A stretch of 64,000 nucleotides of DNA from Enterococcus raffinosus (GCF_018917525.1 NZ_JAHLOS010000013.1:40623-104622); one strand, 5' to 3'. Positions 45,613-54,588 are shown, counted from the stretch's first letter. The notes: generated by a model not told the origin, from the sequence alone. Numbers and translations: made by a program.

Positions 45613-47562
45613 CTATTTGGGAGCAGCACTGTTTTTACGAATAATTTTCACTTGAATGGCTTCCATTTGTTTTCCTTTTCCCGTAGTACCAGCTACTTCT
45701 CCATCTTTTACCCAGTTTTGCCAACCATATGTTTGACAATGAGCTCTGTAATAAACATTATAGTGAAGAGCTAGGTCACCAGTTAAGCGAATTTTTACGG
45801 CCTCTGACCTCAATCCTTGTCCTTCAGTACCAGCCATATTAAAGTTACTCTTCCAGTTTTGCCAACCGATATATTGACTATGTGTTTGATATTCAACATT
45901 CCCTGAAAAAGCCAATGGGTTATTAGAAATCTTCAATTTCAATGCTTCTAATCTCAGAGAATTTCCTACCGTACCAGAAATCTGCCCATTATTCACTGAT
46001 GGCATCCAACCTTTATTTTGAACATGGCTTTGATAAGAAACACTCGCATCTTGATATTTGAAGAATCCTCTACCTTGTCCAGAAGGAGCAGCTTGACCTT
46101 TGGGTACAAGTTTCACTTGATAAGCCTCTAACCTATAAGCGAACCCTTCTGTTCCAGCAGCTTCTCCATTTTTTACCCAGTTTAACCATCCAAAGGCTTG
46201 AGAGTGAACGCGATAATAAATATCATATTGCTTGGAAACTTCACCTGTAAGTCTTATTTTTAAAGCTTCAATTTGTTTCGCTTGTCCCGTTGTTCCGGAT
46301 ATTTGCCCATTTGTTTTCCAAGTAGATTCCCACCCAATATTTTGGATATGGGATTGGTATTCAATATTTCCTGAAAACTTGTTTGAAATAGTCATTTTTA
46401 ACGCTTCAATTCTTCGAGCCTCACCAACAGTTCCAGAAACATTGTCATTTGAGACAAAATTAAGCCACCCCTTATCCTTCACATGACTTGAATAAGATAC
46501 TGGTGCATTGGGATCGGGTTGTGGATCCGGTTTAGGATCAGGCTTTGGAGTAGAAGTTGAACCTGTAAATGAGTTATTATAATCAGCGGAAATATCAAAT
46601 TCCTTATTGGCTATTTCTGGAAAACGCAAGCGCGAATTCCATTGCCATGAACTATAATCCGTATAGTAATTTTTATTCGTTATTGTATAAGGGTAAGCTG
46701 CGACCCAAATCTTTTGCTTACCAATAGTATTAGCATTAATTAGTCCGTTAAACCAACTTAAAGAAGAATAGTGTCGTATTGATGGAAACCCTAACTGCTT
46801 CAATCTGTTTTCAAAGGCAACAGAATTTGCGGTATGATTTCCCTTTCCAGCTATTTGAGGTTCCTCGATATCATTGACCATTACAGTTGAACTATCTAAT
46901 CCAATACTTTTAGCAAAGTTCGCGAAGTAATCAGCTTCGGCTCTTGCTTGACTATCAGTTTTAAACCAGCTGTAATGATAGGCGGAAACTTTTAATCCAG
47001 CTGCTTTTGCATTCTTCACTTGTGAAGCCGCGTAGGGATTCTTATAACTTGTTGCTTCTGTTAATTTTACAACAACTCCAGTAACTCCGTATTTTTTCAT
47101 ATTATTAAAATCATTGACCGAAAGTGTCCCGTTATGAGAGGAGATATCTACGAAACTTTTAGTTGGCGTATTCTTATTTGAAGCTAGTACTGATGGTATC
47201 GAAGCCCTAGTCATTCTTCCGTTAACAGCGCTAGATAAATCGGATCGATTTCTTGGTAAAGAATAGCCACCAAAATCGGCCTCGCCTTCTGTCGGTAAAA
47301 TCATTTCTTGTTCCGTATCACTAGACTCTTCAGTACTAGAGATCGTGTTGTCAGACTCTCCCGTAGCTTCGTTTTTTTCTAGTGTTGAACTATCACTCAT
47401 TGTAGAATTACTTGTTGATTCTACAGTTGAACTAATTTGTGATTTTAATTTATTTTCCGTAGACGAAATGGATTCAGTTGATTCTTCTAAAGCTTTAGTA
47501 GTTATAGGAAAAAGTATCATTCCTCCAATCATTAGAGTTAAGAAAATTTTTTTGTTTTTCAT
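45613..47562 (-). CDS. Secreted GH25 lysozyme with six ChW repeats
   Basis: 649 residues. Signal peptide (1-24), a Ser/Thr/Glu-rich region (25-130), GH25 muramidase domain (about 136-330: FVDISSHNG with Asp139, MVNDIEEP with Asp231 and Glu233, SWQWNS), a Pro/Asp linker (PKPDPKPDPQPD) and six ChW (clostridial hydrophobic W) repeats at 355-649, each around a GW and an SGT-x-G or AGT-x-G motif. The repeats fall into two triplets (1-3 and 4-6) that match each other in order, so the C-terminus arose by duplication. It should cleave peptidoglycan outside the cell, with ChW repeats giving wall or carbohydrate binding. Base composition is more AT-rich than its neighbours. Confidence 0.9.
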   Translation of the reverse strand: MKNKKIFLTLMIGGMILFPITTKALEESTESISSTENKLKSQISSTVESTSNSTMSDSSTLEKNEATGESDNTISSTEESSDTEQEMILPTEGEADFGGYSLPRNRSDLSSAVNGRMTRASIPSVLASNKNTPTKSFVDISSHNGTLSVNDFNNMKKYGVTGVVVKLTEATSYKNPYAASQVKNAKAAGLKVSAYHYSWFKTDSQARAEADYFANFAKSIGLDSSTVMVNDIEEPQIAGKGNHTANSVAFENRLKQLGFPSIRHYSSLSWFNGLINANTIGKQKIWVAAYPYTITNKNYYTDYSSWQWNSRLRFPEIANKEFDISADYNNSFTGSTSTPKPDPKPDPQPDPNAPVSYSSHVKDKGWLNFVSNDNVSGTVGEARRIEALKMTISNKFSGNIEYQSHIQNIGWESTWKTNGQISGTTGQAKQIEALKIRLTGEVSKQYDIYYRVHSQAFGWLNWVKNGEAAGTEGFAYRLEAYQVKLVPKGQAAPSGQGRGFFKYQDASVSYQSHVQNKGWMPSVNNGQISGTVGNSLRLEALKLKISNNPLAFSGNVEYQTHSQYIGWQNWKSNFNMAGTEGQGLRSEAVKIRLTGDLALHYNVYYRAHCQTYGWQNWVKDGEVAGTTGKGKQMEAIQVKIIRKNSAAPK

Positions 47563-47647
47563 CGAGTGCCTCCCTAAATTCTATTTAAAACATAATTCTA
47601 TTTTAACAAAAAATAAATATTAAAAGAAGTTTAAACTATAGAAATAT

Positions 47648-47684
47648 AAAAAAAGTCATTCTAAGACAAAAATGACTTTTTTGA
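47648..47684 (-). terminator. Terminator-like hairpin
   Basis: AAAAAAGTCATT / AATGACTTTTTT stem-loop with A and T runs. It lies downstream of the decayed minus-strand gene and may have been its terminator. Confidence 0.6.
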
Positions 47685-47834
47685 CTTGTAGCGTTTTAAT
47701 AAAAAAACGCCAAAACTAGTTATTAAAAAACGAATAATCATTACTATTGCTTTGCAAGCGACAGGTTGCCTCTATATTTTATATTATACCAATTATATTT
47801 TTCAAAATTAAAAGATAATAGTCTGACAGTCACA

Positions 47835-48170
47835 GATCTCCAGTTGCCGCTTACACTTCCATTCTTTTCATTGGTTTTCTTTTATCGGCTTTATTTAATA
47901 ACCCTTCTTTATAATCTTGTTCTTTCTGTTTATCTCTTTTAGACCTCTTATAAATTGATAATGGAATGTTGTGCTTTGTTTATGGCAGGTTCCGATGATT
48001 CTTTGACTATGAAAATTATCCCCCGCTAGCGAACTCTATATCTTGTGTATCAGCGAAGAACTTCTTCAGGCACACTAAAGTCATCCATAGTAAAGTTTTC
48101 TCTTATCACTTCATTTTATAGGATAGACTTCCATACGCGTATTTGCGAGACAATTTCATCTAAAAAATCC
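47835..48170 (-). pseudogene. Decayed coding remnant of unknown family
   Basis: Minus-strand translation gives protein-like stretches broken by stops and frame changes: DEIVSQIRVWKSIL, then NEVIRENFTMDDFSVPEEVL, later a basic KHNIPLSIYKRSKRDKQKEQ segment in another frame that ends KRKPMKRMEV and a stop. A GGAGG sequence lies just upstream. The pattern suggests an old gene, possibly from a mobile element given the AT-rich setting, but I cannot name the family. Confidence 0.4.
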
Positions 48171-48323
48171 TAACTAATTACAGTTTTTATCCTCCTCTAC
48201 GATTACAAACAATCTCTTTTTTCTTAAATAGTACTATGATAAAGACTAGAAAAAAGTACAAAGAATTCTAACCTTTTAGTTTTAGAAATAAATTTAGCTA
48301 TTTTATTTCCATTAAATCCCGAG

Positions 48324-48367
48324 CAAAAAGTCACTGAAATCTAATCATTGAGATTTTAGCAGCTTTT
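48324..48367 (-). terminator. Terminator after the DeoR gene
   Basis: Minus strand GCTGCTAAAATCT / AGATTTCAGTGAC imperfect stem followed by TTTTTG. Confidence 0.7.
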
Positions 48368-48370
48368 CAT

Positions 48371-49123
48371 TTAGACAATATATTTCTCTTCTTTTTCAAT
48401 CTTCTCAAAATGCTTTTGTTCATCGTCATCTGTAATCACTGCGGTCACATCATTCAGATTATAATACACTGAAAAATCTCTTTTCCCGATTTTCGAATGA
48501 TCGATCAACAAAAAACGTTCAACAGAATTGTTTAGCGCGATTTGTTGGGTCTGCCCCTCTTCAAAAGTCGAAGTCATAATTTTTTGCTCATTTAAGGCAT
48601 TGCAGCTGAAGAAAGCTTTATGGAAATTCATATCATTTAGCGATTTATTTGTAATCTCACCAACGAAACATTGTGTCGTTTCACGTATTTCGCCACCTAA
48701 TAAATAGATTTTCCGATTTCCCTTATGCTTATTCAATTCCTCAAAAACAGGCAAACAATTCGTAACGATCCGCAATGAATCCGCTCGAATGATCTTAGAC
48801 ATTAGCTCGATCGTTGTTCCTGGGCCAAGAAATATCGTATCACCATCATTGATCATCTCGTTGGCTTTTTCAACAATTCGCTGCTTTTCTTCCTGCAGCA
48901 TAATCTGTTTTTCTGTATGAGAAAGCTCGACATGACGATAGAAATCCTTCAATTTTGCACCGCCATGGACACGCTCTAATAGTCCTTGTTTTTCCATTTC
49001 ATCCAAATCACGCCGTACCGTCATATCAGATACCGATAATTTTTCCATGACATCACTGACTCGTACAGTTCCACTAACCTCTAACAACGACATGATTGCT
49101 TGAAACCGATCCGTTTTTAACAT
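48371..49123 (-). CDS. DeoR-family transcriptional regulator
   Basis: 250 residues. N-terminal DeoR winged helix (VSDVMEKLSVSDMTVRRDLDEMEKQGLLERVHGGA) and C-terminal DeoRC domain with FLGPGTTIELMSKII and IDHSKIGKRDFSVYYN. It is similar to the LacR at 42241 and to the regulator at 52856. Same strand and just downstream of the class II aldolase gene but separated by a terminator, so it has its own promoter. Probable control of the second gat-type locus. Confidence 0.88.
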   Translation of the reverse strand: MLKTDRFQAIMSLLEVSGTVRVSDVMEKLSVSDMTVRRDLDEMEKQGLLERVHGGAKLKDFYRHVELSHTEKQIMLQEEKQRIVEKANEMINDGDTIFLGPGTTIELMSKIIRADSLRIVTNCLPVFEELNKHKGNRKIYLLGGEIRETTQCFVGEITNKSLNDMNFHKAFFSCNALNEQKIMTSTFEEGQTQQIALNNSVERFLLIDHSKIGKRDFSVYYNLNDVTAVITDDDEQKHFEKIEKEEKYIV

Positions 49124-49213
49124 TTCATCGCCTCTTTTCTTACTTAGCGTATCAAATTTTTGATAAATGTACTAGAGATAATTCACTAAATCTAACACCA
49201 AAATAAACAAAAA

Positions 49214-49262
49214 CAAAAAACCTTGAACAGAAGAAGGATTACTCCTCTTCCATTCAAGGAAC
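49214..49262 (-). terminator. Terminator of the second gat-type PTS operon
   Basis: Minus strand CCTTGAA / TTCAAGG with an inner GAAGAGGA / TCCTTCTTC stem, followed by TTTTTTGTTTTTG. Confidence 0.82.
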
Positions 49263-49273
49263 CTTTAACTAAT

Positions 49274-50029
49274 TTAATCCCCACCCGCAAAGATCTCTTC
49301 GCGATTATAGATTGGGGTATGATCCTTTAAGTCCTCAATCGTACCGATTTGTTTGCCCTTTGAATAGTAGCCGTCTAGTAAACCTAAAGATTGAAAAATT
49401 GTTTGCTTATAGGCAATTTCTGCGTTCCATTCGGTTGTATCTAGAATCTGTAGAGCTTTGTGAATCGCCTCGATGCCCGTTTCACCTGGCGCGCTAATCA
49501 AAACACCGTGACTGTTTAGCAGCAGCATATTTGGCAACGCCAGCTTTTCGCTTTCCATGTAGTTGGCAACTAATTCAGCTAATTCAGGTGAACAATTTGG
49601 TTCAAAATCTAATACTGGAACGTAACCGATTTTTTGTGTTGCCTCGGTTAAATTGGGCATATCCAAGCCAGCTGTTGCCCAAAACATGGAATTTGGTGCA
49701 TGAGCATGTAAAACAGCTTTAATTTCTGGGTTTGTATCGTACACTGCTTCATGTAAATTGATTTCTCGCGTTAGTTTGCCAACACCGTCAATTACCTGAC
49801 GAGTATGTGGTTCAACTACTAAAATTTGAGCTGGTGATACCTCGCCCAAATAAGCTTCCGACATCATTGTCGGTGTCATGATAATATATTCTTTACCTTC
49901 TTGATCTGTTGTTTTGAACGAAAAGTTACCTCCAGCGACATTCGTATTTTTTCGTGCAAAAATCAATTTCACAATCCGCGCTAAATCCTCGCGCTCTCTT
50001 TCAAAAATCATCCGTCCATCTGACATCAT
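49274..50029 (-). CDS. Class II aldolase/adducin-family sugar-phosphate aldolase
   Basis: 251 residues from ATG at 50029, with AAAGGTGG five bases upstream. Zn-dependent aldolase fold: NVAGGNFSFKT (phosphate loop), catalytic Glu in LHEAVY (Glu94), metal His108 and His110 in LHAHAPNSMF, and the third metal His174 in NSHGVL. Relatives are fuculose-1-phosphate aldolase, ribulose-5-phosphate 4-epimerase and similar enzymes. It is the last gene of the EIIA-EIIB-EIIC operon, so it probably cleaves or epimerizes the phosphorylated product of that PTS. Confidence 0.85.
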   Translation of the reverse strand: MMSDGRMIFEREREDLARIVKLIFARKNTNVAGGNFSFKTTDQEGKEYIIMTPTMMSEAYLGEVSPAQILVVEPHTRQVIDGVGKLTREINLHEAVYDTNPEIKAVLHAHAPNSMFWATAGLDMPNLTEATQKIGYVPVLDFEPNCSPELAELVANYMESEKLALPNMLLLNSHGVLISAPGETGIEAIHKALQILDTTEWNAEIAYKQTIFQSLGLLDGYYSKGKQIGTIEDLKDHTPIYNREEIFAGGD

Positions 50030-50043
50030 CGAGACCACCTTTT

Positions 50044-50307
50044 TTATTTTTTGAACACTCGTTTACTCGTAATTGCTGTTTGAGCCGCATTCCTAACTTG
50101 CATTACAGCTTCGTGTTTCTTTTTCCGGCGTTCGTCATATTCTTTGAAAAGAATAGGATTACCGTATTTATAAACACAGATTGCTAACCCGATAGTGATA
50201 AAATTGAAGATCAGCTGCTGTGTCATGAAGGCTAGGATAAAACTGACGATCGCAAGAAACAAAACAAACAGCCATTTCATTTTTTCTTTATTCTCTCTTT
50301 TAATCAT
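50044..50307 (-). CDS. Small two-helix membrane protein in PTS operon, unknown function
   Basis: 87 residues. A short basic N-terminus, two closely spaced membrane helices (about 11-29 and 31-47) and a 40-residue very basic cytoplasmic tail (RRKKKHEAVMQVRNAAQTA). It is placed between EIIC and the aldolase with gaps of only 28 and 14 bp, so it is surely part of the operon. No known PTS component matches it. A permease accessory role is possible but unsupported. Confidence 0.7.
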   Translation of the reverse strand: MIKRENKEKMKWLFVLFLAIVSFILAFMTQQLIFNFITIGLAICVYKYGNPILFKEYDERRKKKHEAVMQVRNAAQTAITSKRVFKK

Positions 50308-50335
50308 TCCTCTTACCCACCTTCATTACTGGCTC

Positions 50336-51736
50336 TTATCCAGCGACTTTCATCCCACTGACTTTCTTGTCTGCTAATTCCTCATATCTTTGACTCGGTA
50401 CTTTTGCCTTGTTCATGTATTTGTACAGCCAAACAAACATTGCGACAAAGATGATCGCACCAACGACTGCTAAAATATTTCCTTTAAAGGCTTCCGCGAA
50501 AAGAATTCGGAATTCCGGTCCTTCAATGGATGACCAAGTAATTTGCTGACCTTTTTTAATACCTTCAACTGCCCCAGTTTTATCTGCCAAGCCGGTTAAG
50601 ATCGGCGTTAGATAAGTAGCTGCATACAGATAAATCGGCATCGAGATCACACCCATAATCAGCATTCTAACAAGGTTTCCACCCGTTAACAGCAAGCCAC
50701 CCACAGCGATTGAATAATTGATAATGCCTGCCAAAGGCAATACCGCATTCCCTGGTAAGATGATTGCATAACCAATAAATACTGGTACAAGTAGAATCGC
50801 AGTTACCCAAATCTCGGAGCGACCTGCTAGGACCGGCCAGTCTAAGCCAATGTAAACTTCGCGATCCTTGAAGCGCTTCTTCATCATTTCTGACATGGCA
50901 TCTGCTAGCGGCGAAAGCGACTGCATGAACATTTTTGAGATCATTGGGAACAAAGCCATTGCTGTGGCGATTTGAATTGCCAAATTTAATGACCCGGAAA
51001 CGCCGTAAGCGGCTGCCAGTCCTAGACCTAACCCAATGATGAAGCCCATAACGGAATTCTCAGAGAAAACACCGATTTTTTTCTTCAAGGCCTTCGTATC
51101 TGCCCGTTTATTAAAGAATGGAATCTTATCCATAAGCGCATTGATTGGCAGCAGTAATACCGCCGAAATATTCATTAAGTGCGTTACTGTTACCAAAGGA
51201 ATGCCAGTCAAATCTTCGATATGACGTTGGAACATATCACCCATTTTCAGTTCTAAAATGACCTGAACAATCGCTGTCGCAAAGCCGGCCAACAAGCTTC
51301 CGCTAATAAAATAGACAAGATAAGCAGTTAATGCTTTCCCCCAAACATTCCACATATCAACGTTCAATGTTTTCGTTAAATTCAAGATCAGCATCACGAA
51401 ATTCACACCAAGTACAACTGCAAAGAAAACAAAGGCGTAAGACCAAGACCAGGTGATGCTTGCGGCTCCTGTCCAGCCTAAATCTAATGCTGGTAAATTA
51501 AGCCCAGTATTTTTCGCCAGCGCTTCTGAAGCTGGACTTACGGCATTGGACATAAAACCGATGACCATTGACATCCCGGTAAAGGCGATTCCTAAAGTAA
51601 TCGCTGACATAAAGGCCTTTTTGAATTTCATTCCCGCGACCAATCCTAAAATCAAAATAATCAATGGAACAAAAATTGCTGAACCTAACCCTAAAATATA
51701 ATTGATAATGTCCTGAAATATTTCCACGCTTTCCAC
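50336..51736 (-). CDS. PTS EIIC component, galactitol family, second locus
   Basis: 466-residue polytopic protein in the same family as the EIIC at 44027: LDLGWTGAASITWSWSYAF near 85, LDWPVLAGRSEIW near 300, and a Gly-rich C-terminal region with ITWSSIEGPEFRIL. It is paralogous but not nearly identical to the first copy, so it probably has a different substrate. It follows EIIB by 24 bp. Confidence 0.88.
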   Translation of the reverse strand: MESVEIFQDIINYILGLGSAIFVPLIILILGLVAGMKFKKAFMSAITLGIAFTGMSMVIGFMSNAVSPASEALAKNTGLNLPALDLGWTGAASITWSWSYAFVFFAVVLGVNFVMLILNLTKTLNVDMWNVWGKALTAYLVYFISGSLLAGFATAIVQVILELKMGDMFQRHIEDLTGIPLVTVTHLMNISAVLLLPINALMDKIPFFNKRADTKALKKKIGVFSENSVMGFIIGLGLGLAAAYGVSGSLNLAIQIATAMALFPMISKMFMQSLSPLADAMSEMMKKRFKDREVYIGLDWPVLAGRSEIWVTAILLVPVFIGYAIILPGNAVLPLAGIINYSIAVGGLLLTGGNLVRMLIMGVISMPIYLYAATYLTPILTGLADKTGAVEGIKKGQQITWSSIEGPEFRILFAEAFKGNILAVVGAIIFVAMFVWLYKYMNKAKVPSQRYEELADKKVSGMKVAG

Positions 51737-51760
51737 TTCTTTCCTTAATTATTTTTATCG

Positions 51761-52060
51761 TTATTCAACTAACGCTTTGATATCCTCATAAATTTGATCT
51801 GCACCCATACCTGTCAAAAACGGAATTCCTGGAAAGACCTTCACTCCTAGTTCCTCAGCTTTTTCTAAAACCTCATCATCTGGCTGCGCAACATATACAT
51901 AAATCCCGGTAGATGGCAGTTCATTTTGAATAGACTTATAATCTACTGCCTCAACAGGAAAATCAATACCGTCATCTTCCAATAATCCAGCAATTTTACT
52001 AGCGATCGTTTGGCTTGTAGCCACTCCGCTTCCACATGCAACAATTAGTCTTCTTTTCAT
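51761..52060 (-). CDS. PTS EIIB component, galactitol family, second locus
   Basis: 99 residues with phosphocysteine Cys9 in VACGSGVATSQT. Second gene of the EIIA-EIIB-EIIC operon. Confidence 0.9.
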   Translation of the reverse strand: MKRRLIVACGSGVATSQTIASKIAGLLEDDGIDFPVEAVDYKSIQNELPSTGIYVYVAQPDDEVLEKAEELGVKVFPGIPFLTGMGADQIYEDIKALVE

Positions 52061-52105
52061 CCTAAATTCCTCCAGCTTCTATAATTTAATGTTTAAAAAC
52101 CGTAA

Positions 52106-52564
52106 TTAAATATTTTGTGTAAATAATTGATAGATATTCTGTTTGTCCTGTTCCTGCTTAAAGGCTTGAACAAACTCTTCCTTCATAAATAGTTCCATAA
52201 ATGCTTGAAGCAAGCCTACCTGTCCCTTAGGATCTTTGATACCAAGAAAGAACAAGTTTTTTACGTCCATTTCCTGACTGTCTCCCATTTGCTTGACCTT
52301 TACCTTATTTTTTAAACGGGCAATGTAAACAAACGGTTTCTCAATATACTCTGGATCTGAATGAGGCAAGGCAATATTTAGGTACTGCGTAATCAGTCCT
52401 GTCGGAAATTTTTGCTCCCTCGTCGTGATTCCCTTTAAATACCCTTCATTGACAAAACCTAGATCCTTTAAGTGTTCAGCGACATGTTCGAACACTTGCT
52501 CTTCACTTTCACCTTCAACCTCTAAACTGATCAGCTGCTTGTCGAACATTTCTTTATAGTCCAC
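52106..52564 (-). CDS. PTS EIIA component, galactitol family, second locus
   Basis: 152 residues with phosphohistidine His68 in IALPHSDP. First gene of the second gat-type operon. Its promoter region carries strong -35/-10 elements and a cre box and is shared with the divergent DeoR-PfkB pair. Confidence 0.88.
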   Translation of the reverse strand: MDYKEMFDKQLISLEVEGESEEQVFEHVAEHLKDLGFVNEGYLKGITTREQKFPTGLITQYLNIALPHSDPEYIEKPFVYIARLKNKVKVKQMGDSQEMDVKNLFFLGIKDPKGQVGLLQAFMELFMKEEFVQAFKQEQDKQNIYQLFTQNI

Positions 52565-52855
52565 AATGTTGCACTCCTTCCCAAAACAAATTGAAATATT
52601 TTGTTAAACTTTGTTAACATGTGTTTCATAATGTAAATATACAACGCTTCAATTTGTTTGTCAACGCTTACTTAACAATTGATTTCACTTCGCAACAGTA
52701 GCTCTCGATTGCTACTTTATATTTTTTAACAAACTTGAACACATATGAACATTTTTCTCTTGCTTTTTCTTTCTTTAAATGCTATTAATTAATGTATAAA
52801 CATAACCGCAGATTCGTGGTTTATTGTAAGAGCTTACTTAATTAGAGGTGATTTC
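52565..52855. other. Divergent control region of the second gat-type locus
   Basis: About 290 bp between EIIA and the divergent DeoR gene. It holds the PTS promoter and cre at 52636-52672. TTGTTAAAC and GTTAAC repeats at about 52600-52620, between that promoter and the EIIA start, are candidate DeoR operators. Confidence 0.5.
52636..52672 (-). promoter_or_regulatory. Promoter with cre for the second gat-type PTS operon
   Basis: Minus strand TTGACA (complement 52659-52664), 17-bp spacer, TATATT (52636-52641). AGTAAGCGTTGACA (52659-52672) matches cre at 13 of 14 positions and covers the -35, as in the licT promoter. Confidence 0.8.
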
Positions 52856-53617
52856 ATGTTAAAAAAAGAGCGTCAAGAACGAATTTTGGATTTGTTACAT
52901 GAAAATGACTACTTATCCATTCCAGAAATATCTTCAAGTTTAGGTGTCTCCGATATGACGATTCGCAGAGATATTAATGAGCTCGCCGAAAAATCTTTAC
53001 TCGTAAAAATTTACGGCGGAGCTCAAAAACTTGAAAAAATCGAGCAGGAATTGTCTACCCAAGAAAAAATTGATACTAATGTTCTTGAGAAAAAGTTTAT
53101 TGGAAAAGTCATGAACAGTATTATTTCTGATAACGACACGATCTATATCGGTGCAGGAACAACCATGCTTCATGCGTTGCCAGAGATCCAAAAAGCAAAC
53201 TTATTTGTGATCACAAATAGTCTGATAGCATTTAATTATTTAATTTATAATACGGATTACCGCGTACTATTGACGGGAGGCGAGTTTTCACGAACAACTG
53301 AGGAATTTTACGGTGAAATTGCTGAAAAGAGCTTTGATAACCTAAACATCGATATTGCCTTTGCCGCAACAAATGGTGTCTTTGATAATAATGTCACCAC
53401 CGCAAATTCAATTGAAGGCTCGATTCAACGAGTGGCATTTGCCCACTCTCGCAAGAAATGCGTAGTTGCTGACAGCTCTAAGTTTAATCGATCCGATGTC
53501 TACACCTTCTACTCATTATCAGACGTCGATTATTTGGTGACCGATAACAAGCTGCCGGAAACACAATTTGACTACTATAGCTCCTATACAAAAATCATTA
53601 AGGAGGAACAGGCATGA
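52856..53617 (+). CDS. DeoR-family transcriptional regulator
   Basis: 253 residues. DeoR helix-turn-helix ([35 protein letters not shown]) and DeoRC domain (YIGAGTTMLHALPEI, ADSSKFNRSDVYTFYSL). AGAGGTGA precedes the start. Its stop overlaps the start of the PfkB kinase (ATGA), so the two are coupled. It is divergent from the second gat-type PTS and is probably its repressor. Confidence 0.88.
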   Translation: MLKKERQERILDLLHENDYLSIPEISSSLGVSDMTIRRDINELAEKSLLVKIYGGAQKLEKIEQELSTQEKIDTNVLEKKFIGKVMNSIISDNDTIYIGAGTTMLHALPEIQKANLFVITNSLIAFNYLIYNTDYRVLLTGGEFSRTTEEFYGEIAEKSFDNLNIDIAFAATNGVFDNNVTTANSIEGSIQRVAFAHSRKKCVVADSSKFNRSDVYTFYSLSDVDYLVTDNKLPETQFDYYSSYTKIIKEEQA

Positions 53618-54588
53618 TCTTGACGATTACACTCAACCCTTCGATGGATTATAATTATCTTGTTTCTTCACTGAATTTGGATCAAGTTAATCGTGTTGAA
53701 AATCCGCATACTTCCATCGGTGGGAAAGGTATCAATGCCGGCCGAGTCATTGCACAATCTGGTGAAGAGGTCATATTGACAGGTATTTTAGGCGGGCCTG
53801 TCGGAAAAATGATTTTGGATACCTTAATCGCTGAGGATCGCTATCAGCTTGAGTTCCTGACAGTTGAAGGGAACTCTCGGAATGCGATAACGATCATGCA
53901 TGATGGAAACACCCATACTGAGCTAGTAGAAAAAGGGCTTTATCTTTCTAAAGCCAATGAGCACCTGTTCTTCCAGCATATTGGTAGTCTCTTAAAAAAA
54001 TACAGTGTTGATGTGATTTGTATTTCTGGATCGGTCAATTCAGACGACGCCTACTTCCACTACAAGCTACTTCGTTTTATTCGCTCAATCGTAGGCGACA
54101 ATTTCCCGATCCTAATGGATATTTCGGGGGAACAGCTAGAGTATTGCTTGACTCAGCAAACTGTCCGACCAAGCTTTATTAAGCCAAATACGCATGAATT
54201 GGAGGAATTGATGGGTAGAAGGATTCAGTCAACCGAAGAATTGATCACCATCCTGCATGAACCGATTTTTGATAATGTAGAAACAATTATGATCTCTCAA
54301 GGCGGTGATGGCGCACTCGTTAAACACGGAATGATTATTTACGATGTCCAAATTCCCAAGGTTGATATTGTCAATACAACCGGCTGCGGCGACTCTACAG
54401 TCGGTGGTATGGCTTACGCGATAAGTCAAAACTACTCCATCGAGGAAGCGCTCAAATATGCCATGGCCTGCGGCATTTCCAACTCGTTGTTCGAAACGAA
54501 CGGGACGATTGATAAATCACAAGTAAGTCAATTCATTGAGAGTATTCAAATAACTGAAGTAGAAGCATTAAGTACGAATCGATCGTAA
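53614..54588 (+). CDS. PfkB-family hexose-phosphate kinase (LacC/FruK-like)
   Basis: 324 residues. Starts MILTITLNPSMDYN and has GGKGINAGRV near 38, as in LacC and FruK, with the C-terminal signature NTTGCGDSTVGG containing the catalytic Asp. It should phosphorylate a ketose phosphate such as tagatose-6-phosphate or fructose-1-phosphate. Genomic context (gat-type PTS plus class II aldolase) suggests it makes a ketose bisphosphate for cleavage. It is translationally coupled to the DeoR gene and ends at a strong terminator. Confidence 0.88.
   Translation: MILTITLNPSMDYNYLVSSLNLDQVNRVENPHTSIGGKGINAGRVIAQSGEEVILTGILGGPVGKMILDTLIAEDRYQLEFLTVEGNSRNAITIMHDGNTHTELVEKGLYLSKANEHLFFQHIGSLLKKYSVDVICISGSVNSDDAYFHYKLLRFIRSIVGDNFPILMDISGEQLEYCLTQQTVRPSFIKPNTHELEELMGRRIQSTEELITILHEPIFDNVETIMISQGGDGALVKHGMIIYDVQIPKVDIVNTTGCGDSTVGGMAYAISQNYSIEEALKYAMACGISNSLFETNGTIDKSQVSQFIESIQITEVEALSTNRS

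Larger units (their letters stand above)
47563..48370. other. AT-rich gene-poor region with a decayed gene
   Basis: About 800 bp without an intact gene. It contains a hairpin with A/T runs (47648-47684) and, on the minus strand, a degenerate coding remnant at about 47835-48170. The rest is AT-rich with no recognised signal. Confidence 0.5.

Noticed and set aside
46040..46500. Repeated segments in the lysozyme gene as a possible CRISPR or DNA repeat array
   Set aside because: The repeats are protein-level ChW units of about 45 residues with divergent DNA, in frame throughout the gene.
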